Shown here in pieces: positions 24,266 through 33,602 of a stretch of 64,000 bases of DNA (positions are counted from its first letter, which is position 1; every line of letters starts with the position of its first letter). Origin of the DNA: UBA5239 sp040394635 (GTDB lineage Bacteria; Verrucomicrobiota; Lentisphaeria; Victivallales; Victivallaceae); contig JBEBRW010000004.1 of the NCBI GenBank assembly GCA_040394635.1, forward strand, positions 1 through 64,000, written 5' to 3'. The notes beneath the pieces are model-generated. The model saw only the letters and a list, made by a program, of their open reading frames with translations, had not been told where the DNA came from and ran no database searches. Made by a program: the position numbers and the translations under genes.

Positions 24266-27200
24266 TTATGCGCATTTTTCTTCGGGATCGGATTCGGTGT
24301 CGATAATTTCGCCGATTATGGTGATGGGTTCTTCGGTTTTCAGGTTGGGGAAGAAGTCGGTCAGCAAGGGCATTCGTTCGAAGCGCTGGTTCTGGACGAA
24401 TTCGCCGGATTTGTTCAGCTCCATGATTAACTGGTCCAGTTCGTTGGTTACTTGCAGTTTTTCTTCGTTGTGCGGAAAGGTTTTTTCCTGCGAGGTGTTC
24501 AGGTTTTGCAGTTTCTGGATCATGCTGTTTTGCAGTTTTTCCGCTTCGATCAGTTCGGCGGGTTTGTGCGTCAGCAGCGAGGTCAGGCTGGACATCAGGC
24601 CGGTGGCGCTGGCGATGGTTCCGGTACTGTTGACGGATGCCACGCCGAAGGAATAATCCGTGAGCCGGTATTCGATGGTTGGCGTTCCCGCTCCGACAAA
24701 CATGGAATATTTGCAAACCGCTGTCAGCGAGAGATTCAGGCCGTTGATGGAAATCACTCCGAACGGGTGATTTATGGTATCTTGTTTGGCCTTGGCCAGG
24801 CTCAGGGCCCTGTAACTGCCTTGATGCAGGAAATATTGGTGGATCGCCTCCAGTTGTTCCGCGCGAGTTCCGGTGATCGGGCGGTTGTTGAGAATGACCT
24901 CCAGTTCGCCGGTCAGGTCGGGGATGTGTGCAATGAATTTCTCCAAGGACTCCAGTTCCGCGGCCAGTTGCGGCAGTTTTTGTTCGAGCTCCCGCTTCAT
25001 TTCGGCATTGCGGCGAATGGTCCGGCGGAACTGGATTTCCAGGCTTTCCAGTTCACGCGAACGGGTCTCCAACAGGACTTTGCGTTTCAGTTTTTCATTG
25101 CCGCTGATCGCCGCTGAAAACGTGGCATAATCCAGCGCCGCATCGGTATGGATTTCGTTCATGTGGCGGCCGCCGCGCCCCTTCATGCCGTCGTTGATAA
25201 AACGTTGTTTGCGGGTCAGAATTTGGTACATTCCGGCATCGAGGGTTTCAGAAACTCCATAATAAAAAATTTGCACGAACAATAAGCAGTTCCCTTGGCG
25301 CACAATGCGCCCGATCCTTTGCGTCATGTCAGCCGGAGTAAACGGGGTATCCAAAAAGTGAGCGACCGCCAGGCGTTCCTGAATATTGACGCCGGTGCCC
25401 AGTTTGCCGGTCGAACCAATGATGACACGGACCTCGCCCGAGTTCACTTTTGCGAAGACTTCCGCGCGGCGGGTGTCGGTGTTGTAATCGGAGATCACCG
25501 CGATTTCTTCCGCCGGGATGCCCCGCTCGATCAGCTTGTTTTTCAGCTCCTGCCAGGCGTTGAACAACACTTCGCCTTTGACAGTAAGTTGATACAAATC
25601 CGAAAAGACGATTTGCGCGCCCCGGATATCGGCGTATTCATCGTATTTTGCCCGGATGTTTTCGAGGCAGACGTTGAGCTTGGACTGCGGATCGTCCCCG
25701 AAGGCGATATTGACCAGGCGCGGATCGATGGTGACTTTGCGCGACATGCCGAAAATCAGCAGCGGAATATGGCTGTAATCCGCCTTCCGGCTGCCGCTCA
25801 GACCTTCGAACCATTGGTATAGGCTGCTCAGATATTCCATGAATTTGGAGATGACCGGGCTGCGCGGAATCGCCACGTGCGTCGGGGAACCGCCCTTGAT
25901 GTTCGGCCGTTCCACATCGCTCAAATCCTCCTCCAAAATAACATCGGCGACCGCCTGAAACATTTTCGACAGTTCAATCACGTTCATGTACCGACTGAAG
26001 CGCTCAATCATTCTCAAGCGCCCGGCGGCGTCGATCTCCAATGCGGTCTCCGTGGCCGTGAATGAGGACGCAAAACGGTCAAATGTCTCAATACCGTAAT
26101 CCGCCAGGGTTTCCGGCGACACATAACGTACAGCCGCCCAAAGCTCAGCAAGCCCATTGACAATCGGAGTAGCGGTAGCAAAATAGATGTTGCGGCCACC
26201 GGTTTTCCGCCGGATATGGCGTAGTTTCAACGTCAACGAAAATGCCCGCTGGCTGGCGCCGCGGTTCAGCCCTTTAACCCGTTGCATTTTGGTAACAAAA
26301 AAGTTCCGGCGATACGCCTGCGCTTCATCGACGATAATGCTCGTAATGCCCAGTTCATCGAAATAGACGATATCCTCAACCGTCTTTTTGTCGTTCAGTT
26401 TTGCCAGCTGGGCCTCCAGACCTTTTTTCTGGCGCTCCATCTCCTTCACGCTCAGCGAATCCCCTTTTACCTCCTCGATGATCGCTTCCAATTCCTCAAT
26501 CTGTTCGCGGAAATAATCCGCTACGTCTTCGGGCCGGTTTTCGATCATATCGAAGCTGCTCTGGGCCATGATAATAATGTCCCAGTCAAACGTTGCAATA
26601 CGAGTCATAAACTTTTTCCGACGCTCGCGTATAAGGTCCTTTTTATCGGCAATCAGGATCTTTGCATCCGGGTATAACTTGGGCGCGAATTCGGCGAATT
26701 GCGACAGCGTTGCATTCTGCACGACGATTAAATTTTTACTTGACAATTTTAAGCGAACAAGTTCAAGCGCCAGCGTTACCATGATCGCGGTTTTTCCGGC
26801 GCCGACACAATGCGCCAGCAGGCAGTTGCCTTCGATGCAGCGCGAAACGGCCCGTTTCTGATGTTCGCGCAAGATAAATTTCTTGCCGTTAATGATGCTG
26901 ACCGCGCCCGGATAAATATCGAACTTCGGCAGTTCGTATTTCCGCAGCACGTGCGAATTGAAACGCTCGTTGTAAACGGTCTCGATTTCGGTATTGGATT
27001 CCAGGTCGTCGAGCACAAACGAATGGAAATTTTGGCGCAGTTCGTTTTTGATTTGACGGGCACTTAAAGTCTCTTCTTTGTCGATGACCTGTTTTTCTTC
27101 GCCGTCGACGATGACTTTTTTCGTGATCACCGGGTCTTTTAAGTTTAATGTCAGCTCGATGATGTCGAACGCATCCATGCTGCCGGCGCGGTATTCGGTG

Positions 27201-29329
27201 ATCATGTAACGGCTGCGCGAGTCCGGCTTGACCTTCCATCGGTCCTGCAAACGATGATAGACCACCTCGGTTTCGCAGTTCAGGAAAATCTTTATCCAGC
27301 GTTGAATCACTGATGCCGGAATCCAGAATGTTCCGAGCTCAAAATCGATGTCTTCGATATGCAACGGTTTTGGCTGAACTTCCGCCAGGGCTTTGACGTT
27401 CTGTGCAAACTGCGGATTGGCCGCGGCGGCCTGTTTCGCCGTTTCCAGTTTGCGCTTGACATGGCCGCTCAGGTATTCGCTGCGCAATTCCAGCTTGCCG
27501 TGTTCCGGATTTTCAAAGAATTCTCCGCTTTGCAGCAGTTCGTCCTTGACCGCCAGTTGCGATTCGTTGCCGGTCAACCGAGCGATGTAATTCAAGTCGA
27601 TGCGGTTGCGATAGGCGTATGAAATCAGGCCGGCCTCCACCACGTTTTCCGCACGGGCAGGCTCCACCCACGGAAACTGCGTCCGCTTGTGATAAACATC
27701 CCCCTTGATATAGGTCCGCCGCTTGGTTTTGACGCCATGGACGGACGTTTCGATGATATCCTTCGGGTATTCGGTGGCGGCCAGTTTCAGATAATCCGGG
27801 TCGTCGGTCATCAGCCGGTGGACCAGTTTGTTGGAGAGAAAATTATAGCGCCGGACATGCGAATCGTATAATTCATTCAGTTTTTTCCGCTGGTAAACGA
27901 GCTGTTCGTCACCGGTGTATTCGTCGAGCTGCATCCGCAGCAGTTCGTTCAAACATTCCTTCAACTGGATAAAGGAGCGAATTTTCTGAATTTCGTTGGT
28001 GCTGAGCGGTTTGTCATTGCGGTCCATCAAACGGATGCCGCACCCTTGCAGGCACTGGTACAGCCGCCCGTCCTGTTCGAAAACCGCGTACTCCTTCTGA
28101 CGGATTTTCGGTTCGATATCATCGGTCTTAACTTCGGGCACATCGGCTTTGATATCCTGGATTTGAATGGACGATATCTGCCGCTCCAGGATTTCAATAG
28201 TATCGCCCACCGGCAGTACGGTCGGACAGTCCTGTTTGCCATACATCTTGCCGGTATTCGAAAGCTTTCCGAGAACATGGCCCGGATTCAAGGCGAAATA
28301 TTCATTGATCCGCATACTACCGGTATTGTCGGCAGTCTCCACCTCAACCAGTTCCATGCACGGATGGATCTCCTTCGCTCCTTTCTGCAGGATCAACAGG
28401 TCGGCCACAACCTCCGTTCCGGCATTCGCCAGAAACGTGTTATTGGGCAACCGATAAGCGGCGATCAGGGCCGCGCGGCTGAAGAAATTTTCCCGCGCTT
28501 TCGTGCTCACGGAATCCAACGTGCTGTTCGAAGTCAGCAGGATTGCCACACCGCCCGGTTTCAGCGCATCCAGCGCCCGCGCGATGAAATAATTATGTAG
28601 ATTGTAATTCGGATACAGCCGGTCGTAAACGCCCTGTTTGGCATACGGCACATTGCCGATCACCAGGTCTAGCGAATTGTTGCGGATCGAAACCTTTTCC
28701 AGACTGCCGATGTGCAGCGCGGTCTGCGGATACAGCATCTTCAATATCCGCGCGGAAATCATATCCAGTTCGACGGCGGTAAACTTACATTTGTCAGTAA
28801 GCACCTCCGGCAGCAGCCCGATAAAGTGCCCTGTTCCGGCCCCGAATTCACCGATCGTTCCACCGGAAAAACCGCATTGAATGACCATCCGCCACATCAG
28901 ATCAATGATCTCGCGCGGTGTATAATGCGATGTTAACGTGCTGGCGCGGGCCGCTTCATATTCATCCTGATTCAACAGGTTTTTCAGTTCGATATACTCG
29001 TCCACAAAATCATCATTCATCGAGTCGAAAATCTGCGGAATCCCACCCCATCCGCAATAACGCACCAGCGCCGCACAATTCTTCCGGTCCGGCTCCTCGC
29101 CGGAATTCTCCAAACGCTCAAGCGTTTCGATGGCCGCAATATTGGCGGCAACCTTCTTCTTTTTGCCCGGAACCACCAGAATATCATCACCGGCAATCCG
29201 ATAGTTTTCGCGGACACATTCCGCTTCATCGGCCAAAATTACCACCGGTTTTTCCTCGACAAAATTTTCCGACGGCAAATCCAGCGTCATCGTGGCAAAA
29301 TCAAACAATTCCAACTGCAAACTTTCCAT
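24266..29329 (-). CDS. Giant N6-methyltransferase-like / SNF2-like helicase (DarB/LtrC family)
   Basis: This 1687-residue protein joins a SAM-dependent methyltransferase domain (motif I GEFGAGTGHFIGL near residue 160, motif IV as GNVPY near 228) to a superfamily-2 helicase (Walker A HCVGAGKTAIM near 843, IIVDEAQAYRRN near 1000, motif VI QRIGRIVRQGN near 1340). A coiled-coil C-terminal region follows. The catalytic NPPY of adenine methyltransferases reads NVPY, as is usual in the phage-P1 DarB and plasmid LtrC-like family, whose members protect incoming DNA from restriction. A TTG two codons upstream is an alternative start. It belongs with ArdC and DUF4942 to the element's anti-defence group. 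Confidence 0.88.
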   Translation of the reverse strand: MESLQLELFDFATMTLDLPSENFVEEKPVVILADEAECVRENYRIAGDDILVVPGKKKKVAANIAAIETLERLENSGEEPDRKNCAALVRYCGWGGIPQIFDSMNDDFVDEYIELKNLLNQDEYEAARASTLTSHYTPREIIDLMWRMVIQCGFSGGTIGEFGAGTGHFIGLLPEVLTDKCKFTAVELDMISARILKMLYPQTALHIGSLEKVSIRNNSLDLVIGNVPYAKQGVYDRLYPNYNLHNYFIARALDALKPGGVAILLTSNSTLDSVSTKARENFFSRAALIAAYRLPNNTFLANAGTEVVADLLILQKGAKEIHPCMELVEVETADNTGSMRINEYFALNPGHVLGKLSNTGKMYGKQDCPTVLPVGDTIEILERQISSIQIQDIKADVPEVKTDDIEPKIRQKEYAVFEQDGRLYQCLQGCGIRLMDRNDKPLSTNEIQKIRSFIQLKECLNELLRMQLDEYTGDEQLVYQRKKLNELYDSHVRRYNFLSNKLVHRLMTDDPDYLKLAATEYPKDIIETSVHGVKTKRRTYIKGDVYHKRTQFPWVEPARAENVVEAGLISYAYRNRIDLNYIARLTGNESQLAVKDELLQSGEFFENPEHGKLELRSEYLSGHVKRKLETAKQAAAANPQFAQNVKALAEVQPKPLHIEDIDFELGTFWIPASVIQRWIKIFLNCETEVVYHRLQDRWKVKPDSRSRYMITEYRAGSMDAFDIIELTLNLKDPVITKKVIVDGEEKQVIDKEETLSARQIKNELRQNFHSFVLDDLESNTEIETVYNERFNSHVLRKYELPKFDIYPGAVSIINGKKFILREHQKRAVSRCIEGNCLLAHCVGAGKTAIMVTLALELVRLKLSSKNLIVVQNATLSQFAEFAPKLYPDAKILIADKKDLIRERRKKFMTRIATFDWDIIIMAQSSFDMIENRPEDVADYFREQIEELEAIIEEVKGDSLSVKEMERQKKGLEAQLAKLNDKKTVEDIVYFDELGITSIIVDEAQAYRRNFFVTKMQRVKGLNRGASQRAFSLTLKLRHIRRKTGGRNIYFATATPIVNGLAELWAAVRYVSPETLADYGIETFDRFASSFTATETALEIDAAGRLRMIERFSRYMNVIELSKMFQAVADVILEEDLSDVERPNIKGGSPTHVAIPRSPVISKFMEYLSSLYQWFEGLSGSRKADYSHIPLLIFGMSRKVTIDPRLVNIAFGDDPQSKLNVCLENIRAKYDEYADIRGAQIVFSDLYQLTVKGEVLFNAWQELKNKLIERGIPAEEIAVISDYNTDTRRAEVFAKVNSGEVRVIIGSTGKLGTGVNIQERLAVAHFLDTPFTPADMTQRIGRIVRQGNCLLFVQIFYYGVSETLDAGMYQILTRKQRFINDGMKGRGGRHMNEIHTDAALDYATFSAAISGNEKLKRKVLLETRSRELESLEIQFRRTIRRNAEMKRELEQKLPQLAAELESLEKFIAHIPDLTGELEVILNNRPITGTRAEQLEAIHQYFLHQGSYRALSLAKAKQDTINHPFGVISINGLNLSLTAVCKYSMFVGAGTPTIEYRLTDYSFGVASVNSTGTIASATGLMSSLTSLLTHKPAELIEAEKLQNSMIQKLQNLNTSQEKTFPHNEEKLQVTNELDQLIMELNKSGEFVQNQRFERMPLLTDFFPNLKTEEPITIIGEIIDTESDPEEKCA

Positions 29330-29351
29330 TTCCAAACCCTTTTCATAATTT

Positions 29352-29493
29352 AAACAAACATCGCACCGGGTCGTACCCGGATTGGGTCCAGCGCAAGAGC
29401 GCTGGTCGCGTAAGCGAAATCTTTATTCCGCCTTTCAGGCGGGCAGCGTTCCGGCGCTGCACCCCGTCCGGTCAGCGACCGGTGGCGTGTTTC
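29352..29493. repeat. Multi-hairpin junction element, copy B (long form with inverted ends)
   Basis: Within 142 bp there are six stems: CCGGGT/ACCCGG, CCAGCGC/GCGCTGG, TCGC/GCGA, CCGCCT/AGGCGG, GCAGCG/CGCTGC and CCGGT/ACCGG. The outer edges, AAACATCGCACCGG and CCGGTGGCGTGTTT, are an imperfect terminal inverted repeat. It fills the gap between the DUF4942 and methyltransferase-helicase genes. Confidence 0.8.
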
Positions 29494-30243
29494 TTATTGT
29501 TGAAGAGCGATTTCGTTGAAGCGTCTGACGAGATCAAGACGTTTGAACGTCACATGAACGGTACCTTTCTGGTAGAATTTCATGGAAAAATAGTCATCCT
29601 CGTAGGATATATGGCCTTGCCGGTGAGCTGCATCCATCTTATTGTGAAGCATTTCCCGGTAGTCTTCCGGCATGGTTTTGTTATCCAGCAACAAAAAAGA
29701 TTTTTCGAGAGACTCCCACTTGCTATTTTGCGTATGAAACGAAAGACTGCCCCACGAGGAACTGTCAACCACGATCTTGCTCTTGAATGGCATTCCGGCC
29801 TCGAATTCACGGAGCGAACAGAATTTGCGGTACGTTTCCTTGATCACCCCGCAAAACAGATTGCCTTTTTGCGCATTCAGCTCCGCCAGGAAACTCTGGA
29901 TATTGGTTTCATTGAACGGCTTGCGGTCTTTCGAATAGATATATTTCTTGATGGCTTCCCGCCTTTCATCGGAACACCGCTCGAAGGCCTCGCTCTGTCG
30001 AAAGATTTCATACCAAATCAACTTTTCAACGTTTCCGCAAAATATATCAATATCGCTTTCCTTGATAAAATTGAATTGCAAATCGGTCTGGTGTTCATTC
30101 GAAAACGGGTGGAATGAAAGCCCCGGCCAGTTCTCTTTCAATAACTTCCGCAAAGCGATAAGTTCATTTATTGCCGCTGTCAGGTGAATTTTCGCCTGCT
30201 CAAACGTCTTGACTTTTGTAGTGATTTCGCTGATGTTTTCCAT
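29494..30243 (-). CDS. DUF4942 domain-containing protein
   Basis: A 249-residue protein starting MENISEITTKVKTFEQAKIH behind AAGGAG; the longer frame from 30273 adds ten residues without a ribosome-binding site. It matches the DUF4942 family, known mainly from plasmids and integrative elements and often encoded near large methyltransferase-helicase proteins, as here. The N-terminal half is helical; the C-terminal part contains YFSMKFYQKGTVHVTFKRLD, typical of the family end. Biochemical role unknown; context suggests DNA modification or anti-restriction. Confidence 0.8.
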   Translation of the reverse strand: MENISEITTKVKTFEQAKIHLTAAINELIALRKLLKENWPGLSFHPFSNEHQTDLQFNFIKESDIDIFCGNVEKLIWYEIFRQSEAFERCSDERREAIKKYIYSKDRKPFNETNIQSFLAELNAQKGNLFCGVIKETYRKFCSLREFEAGMPFKSKIVVDSSSWGSLSFHTQNSKWESLEKSFLLLDNKTMPEDYREMLHNKMDAAHRQGHISYEDDYFSMKFYQKGTVHVTFKRLDLVRRFNEIALQQ

Positions 30244-30306
30244 GCTAAACTCCTTCATGTTAGTGATTTGCAATTTCGTCTGCGGATGGGGCCCGTTGGT
30301 GTTTAT

Positions 30307-31029
30307 TTAGCAAATTATCGAGGCCAATGTTTGTTTGTAGCGAAATGTATGATTGCTTTCCTGCTCAAATTTCAGAAATTCTTCCGCAAGGTCCGGGCGG
30401 TCCTCCGCGCCATTCCGGATATCGGTGGCATTAGCGAAAATGCAAATGGCACATGATACCCGGTCATTACCCTTTGAATAAGCCGGATGCCAACGGAGCT
30501 TTGAGGCATATATGCTGCTCCAGACCTCTTTTTTCGTCATGTCCAGAATCGGACGGTATTTGAAAACTTTCCGGTAGCCGGCGGTAAGATTACTGTCAAC
30601 CTCAAATTCCGGCAATATTTTTCGATGTGGGCTTTCTTCGCGGCGTTCGCCGGAAATCATCAGGATTTTGCATTCTTCCTTGAAGATATATTTGTTGCGG
30701 ATATACTTCGCAATCGGCGCAACCTTGCAATCCGAAGTACAATAACGACATTTTGCCGACGGCCAGAGGCCCCTCAGACGGATTTTTTCTGGCAACGGAT
30801 GATTCGGATAAACCACAGTGAAAGGTATCTGATAATGATCCGTCAGATATCGGCAATGCGGCAGGCTGCGGGTCAACTCCGCGCCGGTGTCCGTGTATAT
30901 GGCTTCGACACGGTGCAGAACACCTTCCCGATGAGCCTGTCCGCAAATATTTCCGAAAGTCACCTGGCTGTCCTTGCCTGAGCTGATATTGACGCAAATT
31001 GAGTTGTAATCAGCAAGTCTTATAGTCAT
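30307..31029 (-). CDS. PP-loop ATPase, phosphoadenosine phosphosulfate reductase-like (copy 1)
   Basis: This 240-residue protein has an N-terminal PP-loop (ICVNISSGKDSQVTF, Ser-Gly-Lys-Asp-Ser near residues 16-20) and the PAPS-reductase/DndC-like fold (YTDTGAE, LMISGERREES). Cysteine pairs in KCRYCTSDCKVAP and RVSCAICIFA could hold a metal or Fe-S cluster. PP-loop enzymes adenylate a substrate. Mobile-element relatives include DndC-type sulfur-transfer proteins, but the core dnd/ssp partners are absent here. AAGGGG precedes the ATG. It is followed upstream by small unknown genes and a second PP-loop gene at 32618. Substrate unknown. Confidence 0.85.
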   Translation of the reverse strand: MTIRLADYNSICVNISSGKDSQVTFGNICGQAHREGVLHRVEAIYTDTGAELTRSLPHCRYLTDHYQIPFTVVYPNHPLPEKIRLRGLWPSAKCRYCTSDCKVAPIAKYIRNKYIFKEECKILMISGERREESPHRKILPEFEVDSNLTAGYRKVFKYRPILDMTKKEVWSSIYASKLRWHPAYSKGNDRVSCAICIFANATDIRNGAEDRPDLAEEFLKFEQESNHTFRYKQTLASIIC

Positions 31030-31038
31030 GATCGCCCC

Positions 31039-31461
31039 TTAATTCAATTCAAATGGTTCGTTCAGACTGTGCTTGCGGAAATTTGCCCAATCGGCAGCGG
31101 AAAAACGCTTCGACGGACAGCCGATAACCGAACTTTCCGAGACTATTTTCCTGGTCCTGATGACCTGTTCGTAGACTTCGGCATCCGACTGGCTCCGGCA
31201 GTACATACCGCTGGCGACAAAATACTGCAGATGCTCTGCATAGTCCTGGATCAACACCAGATTGCCGATGGCGTCCAGATATACATCAATCAGATAATCA
31301 CACAAATGCAAAAGCCCGGATAGTGTTTCATAGTCTTTTGAGCGTGAAGTCGTAATGCGTCCCCGGATACCAATCAGTTCATTTTGTATTTTAGACAACA
31401 GGTTCAAATCAATTTTCGAGCATGGAATGATCAACTCCAATTCCTGTAATTCAGATTGCAT
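31039..31461 (-). CDS. Hypothetical helical protein
   Basis: A 140-residue, mostly helical protein beginning MQSELQELELIIPCSKIDLN behind GAGGT. A GTG two codons upstream is less well spaced. It contains SKIQNELIGIRGRITTSRSK and ends in an acidic/aromatic tail. It lies 9 bp before the first PP-loop gene, so it is likely translated from the same mRNA. No family recognised. Confidence 0.7.
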   Translation of the reverse strand: MQSELQELELIIPCSKIDLNLLSKIQNELIGIRGRITTSRSKDYETLSGLLHLCDYLIDVYLDAIGNLVLIQDYAEHLQYFVASGMYCRSQSDAEVYEQVIRTRKIVSESSVIGCPSKRFSAADWANFRKHSLNEPFELN

Positions 31462-31479
31462 AAACACCTCGTAATAAAG

Positions 31480-31788
31480 TTATCGAAGGCTCAGAAATAA
31501 GCCGGTAAATGATTCAAACACACACTTTAAATCATCAAAGAAAAGTCCATCGAATACTTCGACTTCCACCTGTTCCATGCCATCGCTTTTAAAAAATGCC
31601 ATTTTGTAGGTGTCGTTTACCGTGTATTCGATCCGGCAGACATCGGCTTTCCGGCACATTTTAAAAGTAAACTCCGCCTTCTCCGGCCCCGCATGAACAT
31701 GCGTGGAACCGACCAGCGTTTTCAAAACCCTCACGGGTGCTTCCGAACAACACAATTGCTGCAAGGCCAACTTGCTGTCAAAATTCAT
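31480..31788 (-). CDS. Hypothetical small protein
   Basis: A 102-residue protein beginning MNFDSKLALQQLCCSEAPVR behind AGAGG. The pattern of short strands (AEFTFKMCRKADVCRIEYTV, YKMAFFKSDGMEQVEVEVFD) suggests a small beta-rich domain with several cysteines. It lies 18 bp upstream of the 140-residue gene. No family recognised; the ribosome-binding site and spacing support expression. Confidence 0.65.
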   Translation of the reverse strand: MNFDSKLALQQLCCSEAPVRVLKTLVGSTHVHAGPEKAEFTFKMCRKADVCRIEYTVNDTYKMAFFKSDGMEQVEVEVFDGLFFDDLKCVFESFTGLFLSLR

Positions 31789-31792
31789 TTTC

Positions 31793-32011
31793 TTACCTCT
31801 TGTGCAGTAAATTACAAAATCTGCATCTGATTATATGATTGAGTTCAACGATGGATTTCCAGGTTTCGCGTCTCTGGTAATCGATGGTCGCAAACTCTTC
31901 ATCATCCAACTGCATATTATTCAATTCGTGATTATAATATTTATAATTCTCGATATTCTCATGTCTGAGGCGTAGCAATTGATTCAATGTTATTTTTTCT
32001 AATTTCTTCAT
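31793..32011 (-). CDS. Hypothetical small protein
   Basis: A 72-residue protein from ATG at 32011 (MKKLEKITLNQLLRLRHENI) with AAAGGA about 8-11 nt upstream; the frame could extend to 32044 but that would run into a large hairpin. It is highly helical with a basic Cys-containing tail (RCRFCNLLHKR). It is 4 bp from the next gene. No family recognised. Confidence 0.6.
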   Translation of the reverse strand: MKKLEKITLNQLLRLRHENIENYKYYNHELNNMQLDDEEFATIDYQRRETWKSIVELNHIIRCRFCNLLHKR

Positions 32012-32024
32012 ACCTAAAATCCTT

Positions 32025-32102
32025 TTTTTGTGCTTGCGTTCCATGATAATGAGCGGGGCGAGGCATTAGCCGAAGCCCAAGCGAATAACGCAAGCACAAA
32101 AA
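32025..32102. repeat. Long hairpin between small genes of the PP-loop cluster
   Basis: TTTTTGTGCTTGCGTT (32025-32040) pairs perfectly over 16 bp with AACGCAAGCACAAAAA (32087-32102); the 46-nt interior is itself GC-rich and repetitive (GCTTGGGCTTCGGC on the minus strand). It could terminate transcription on both strands since each side ends in a T-run. It separates the 164-residue gene from the 72-residue gene. Confidence 0.75.
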
Positions 32103-32108
32103 GGATGA

Positions 32109-32603
32109 TCAGTTCTTCAAATCATTGCTCTTCGAAAATGCCTCGTGGCATTTCAGACATACATCTGCAAATCTCTCTGCACTGGAAATACTTGAAGCAT
32201 CGATATCCCGGTATTCATCATATTCGCTACGGCAGACACAGCACTTTGGATAAAGACGTTTGACAAAATGGATTTTTTCACGAACCTGGTTAATATCGAC
32301 AAGTGTGTTGAGCAATGGATAATTATCTTCATGGTCCAATTCATAGTAAATCAGCGCATTTCCATAGCAGGGATTGTCGTTAATACCCTCAAGAATGAAA
32401 CCATTATCCATCTTGGACGGCTCGTAGGGTTCAGAAATTTCGTGTATTGCCATCGTATTGAGAATATCGGCATCGTGAGTATATTCCGGTCCTACGTCAA
32501 GATACTCAAAGGGATATGTCATATACTTGAAAAGCTCCATGATATTCTGAATTTCAACTTCCGAAACACTTTTCTGATCCACATCGATAAAAATTGCTTT
32601 CAT
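32109..32603 (-). CDS. Hypothetical protein with C-terminal cysteine pairs
   Basis: A 164-residue acidic protein beginning MKAIFIDVDQKSVSEVEIQN behind AAGGAG. The N-terminal portion resembles the short DUF3846-like domains found in mobile elements, but this is only an impression. The C-terminal LYPKCCVCRSEYDEYRDIDA with later VCLKC could form a zinc ribbon. It lies 14 bp after the second PP-loop gene's stop and ends at the long hairpin. Confidence 0.65.
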   Translation of the reverse strand: MKAIFIDVDQKSVSEVEIQNIMELFKYMTYPFEYLDVGPEYTHDADILNTMAIHEISEPYEPSKMDNGFILEGINDNPCYGNALIYYELDHEDNYPLLNTLVDINQVREKIHFVKRLYPKCCVCRSEYDEYRDIDASSISSAERFADVCLKCHEAFSKSNDLKN

Positions 32604-32617
32604 AGGGACTCCTTGTT

Positions 32618-33559
32618 TTATGCGGTAAGTTTAAGTTCCATCTGCATCATATCGTTGATAAGTGCCAGGTGACACAAATCTTCCAGGTTGGTTCCAACCT
32701 TGTCGGACAACCGATAAGCTACATGTGGGGGATGAAAACTATACCCTAACCGAGCTTTGCGGCAATGCGGATTCAGATGGATTTTTGGGAAATTCTTTGG
32801 ATGCGTGAACTCAATTTTATGCTCAATGAGATATTCAGTGATGGCCCCCGCGCGATCCTTGCGGGGCTGCCGCCATAAACCGTGTATCTTATCATTATAT
32901 GGCTCCGCCATGATCTCCATGCGCACAATGCGGCCCCGTTCATCGGGCGTCAGCTCGTAGAGTTCCTCCGGCTTCATGTTTGGGCAGAATATACAGCTCG
33001 ATTTCGGCGGAACCGGAAGGCCGGCTTCCCGGATTCGGGCTTTGCACTCTTCGCGGTCCCAACCCCAGTCCATCAGCGGAAATTCATAGGAATAATTCGC
33101 TTTTCTCAACGCATGGGCCTTTTTATTAGCATTCTTCTGACGGTACTCCTCTCCGGCCTCATAACCTACCAGTTTGGTGATCCTGCGACCCTTGAAACGT
33201 CGCTCCCATTTTTCCTGCGGCACAATCTTGAATTTGACCGAACAATTCCCCCGTCCGAACGTTGCACCCGGCAGCGTGGCATTGATCAGCATGTTATCCT
33301 CCAGCGAATCATAAGGCGCATATTTAGGCTGGTATTGAACCTTAATGACAGGGGGAAAACGGTGGCGTTTCAAGAATTCTTGCATAATCGGCAGATAAGC
33401 GTAAGTTGACAGTTTTTCCGCTTTCACGTCGGCGAACAAAATGAAGTCCGGCCGCCAGCCCATCTTGACCATACCGACCAGCATGGCGGTCGAATCCACA
33501 CCCAATCCATAGCTGACACCCACCACCGGCGTTGAATCATTCTTCAATGCAAAATCCAT
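32618..33559 (-). CDS. PP-loop ATPase, PAPS reductase/adenine nucleotide alpha hydrolase-like (copy 2)
   Basis: This 313-residue protein has a variant PP-loop (VVGVSYGLGVDSTAMLVGMV), the following ILFADVKAEK strand, and cysteine pairs in RGNCSVKFK and SSCIFCPNMKP. It resembles the larger phage/plasmid PAPS-reductase-like proteins in which Ser-Gly-Gly-x-Asp-Ser is degenerate but the Asp-Ser is kept. It differs in length and motif from the copy at 30307, so the two are distant paralogues in one leftward cluster. The two may act on different steps or substrates. The ribosome-binding site is weak (GGAT). Confidence 0.82.
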   Translation of the reverse strand: MDFALKNDSTPVVGVSYGLGVDSTAMLVGMVKMGWRPDFILFADVKAEKLSTYAYLPIMQEFLKRHRFPPVIKVQYQPKYAPYDSLEDNMLINATLPGATFGRGNCSVKFKIVPQEKWERRFKGRRITKLVGYEAGEEYRQKNANKKAHALRKANYSYEFPLMDWGWDREECKARIREAGLPVPPKSSCIFCPNMKPEELYELTPDERGRIVRMEIMAEPYNDKIHGLWRQPRKDRAGAITEYLIEHKIEFTHPKNFPKIHLNPHCRKARLGYSFHPPHVAYRLSDKVGTNLEDLCHLALINDMMQMELKLTA

Positions 33560-33602
33560 ATTTCACATCCATGTTAATTAACGGTAAGGTTTCAGGCGAC
33601 AG

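Noticed and set aside
28918..30117. A 399-codon open frame on the plus strand
   Set aside because: It is antisense to the methyltransferase-helicase and DUF4942 genes and crosses junction element B; the composition is that of a shadow frame.
30307..31029. DNA phosphorothioation (dndC/sspD) locus
   Set aside because: Only the PP-loop fold is shared; none of the other dnd or ssp genes is recognisable nearby.
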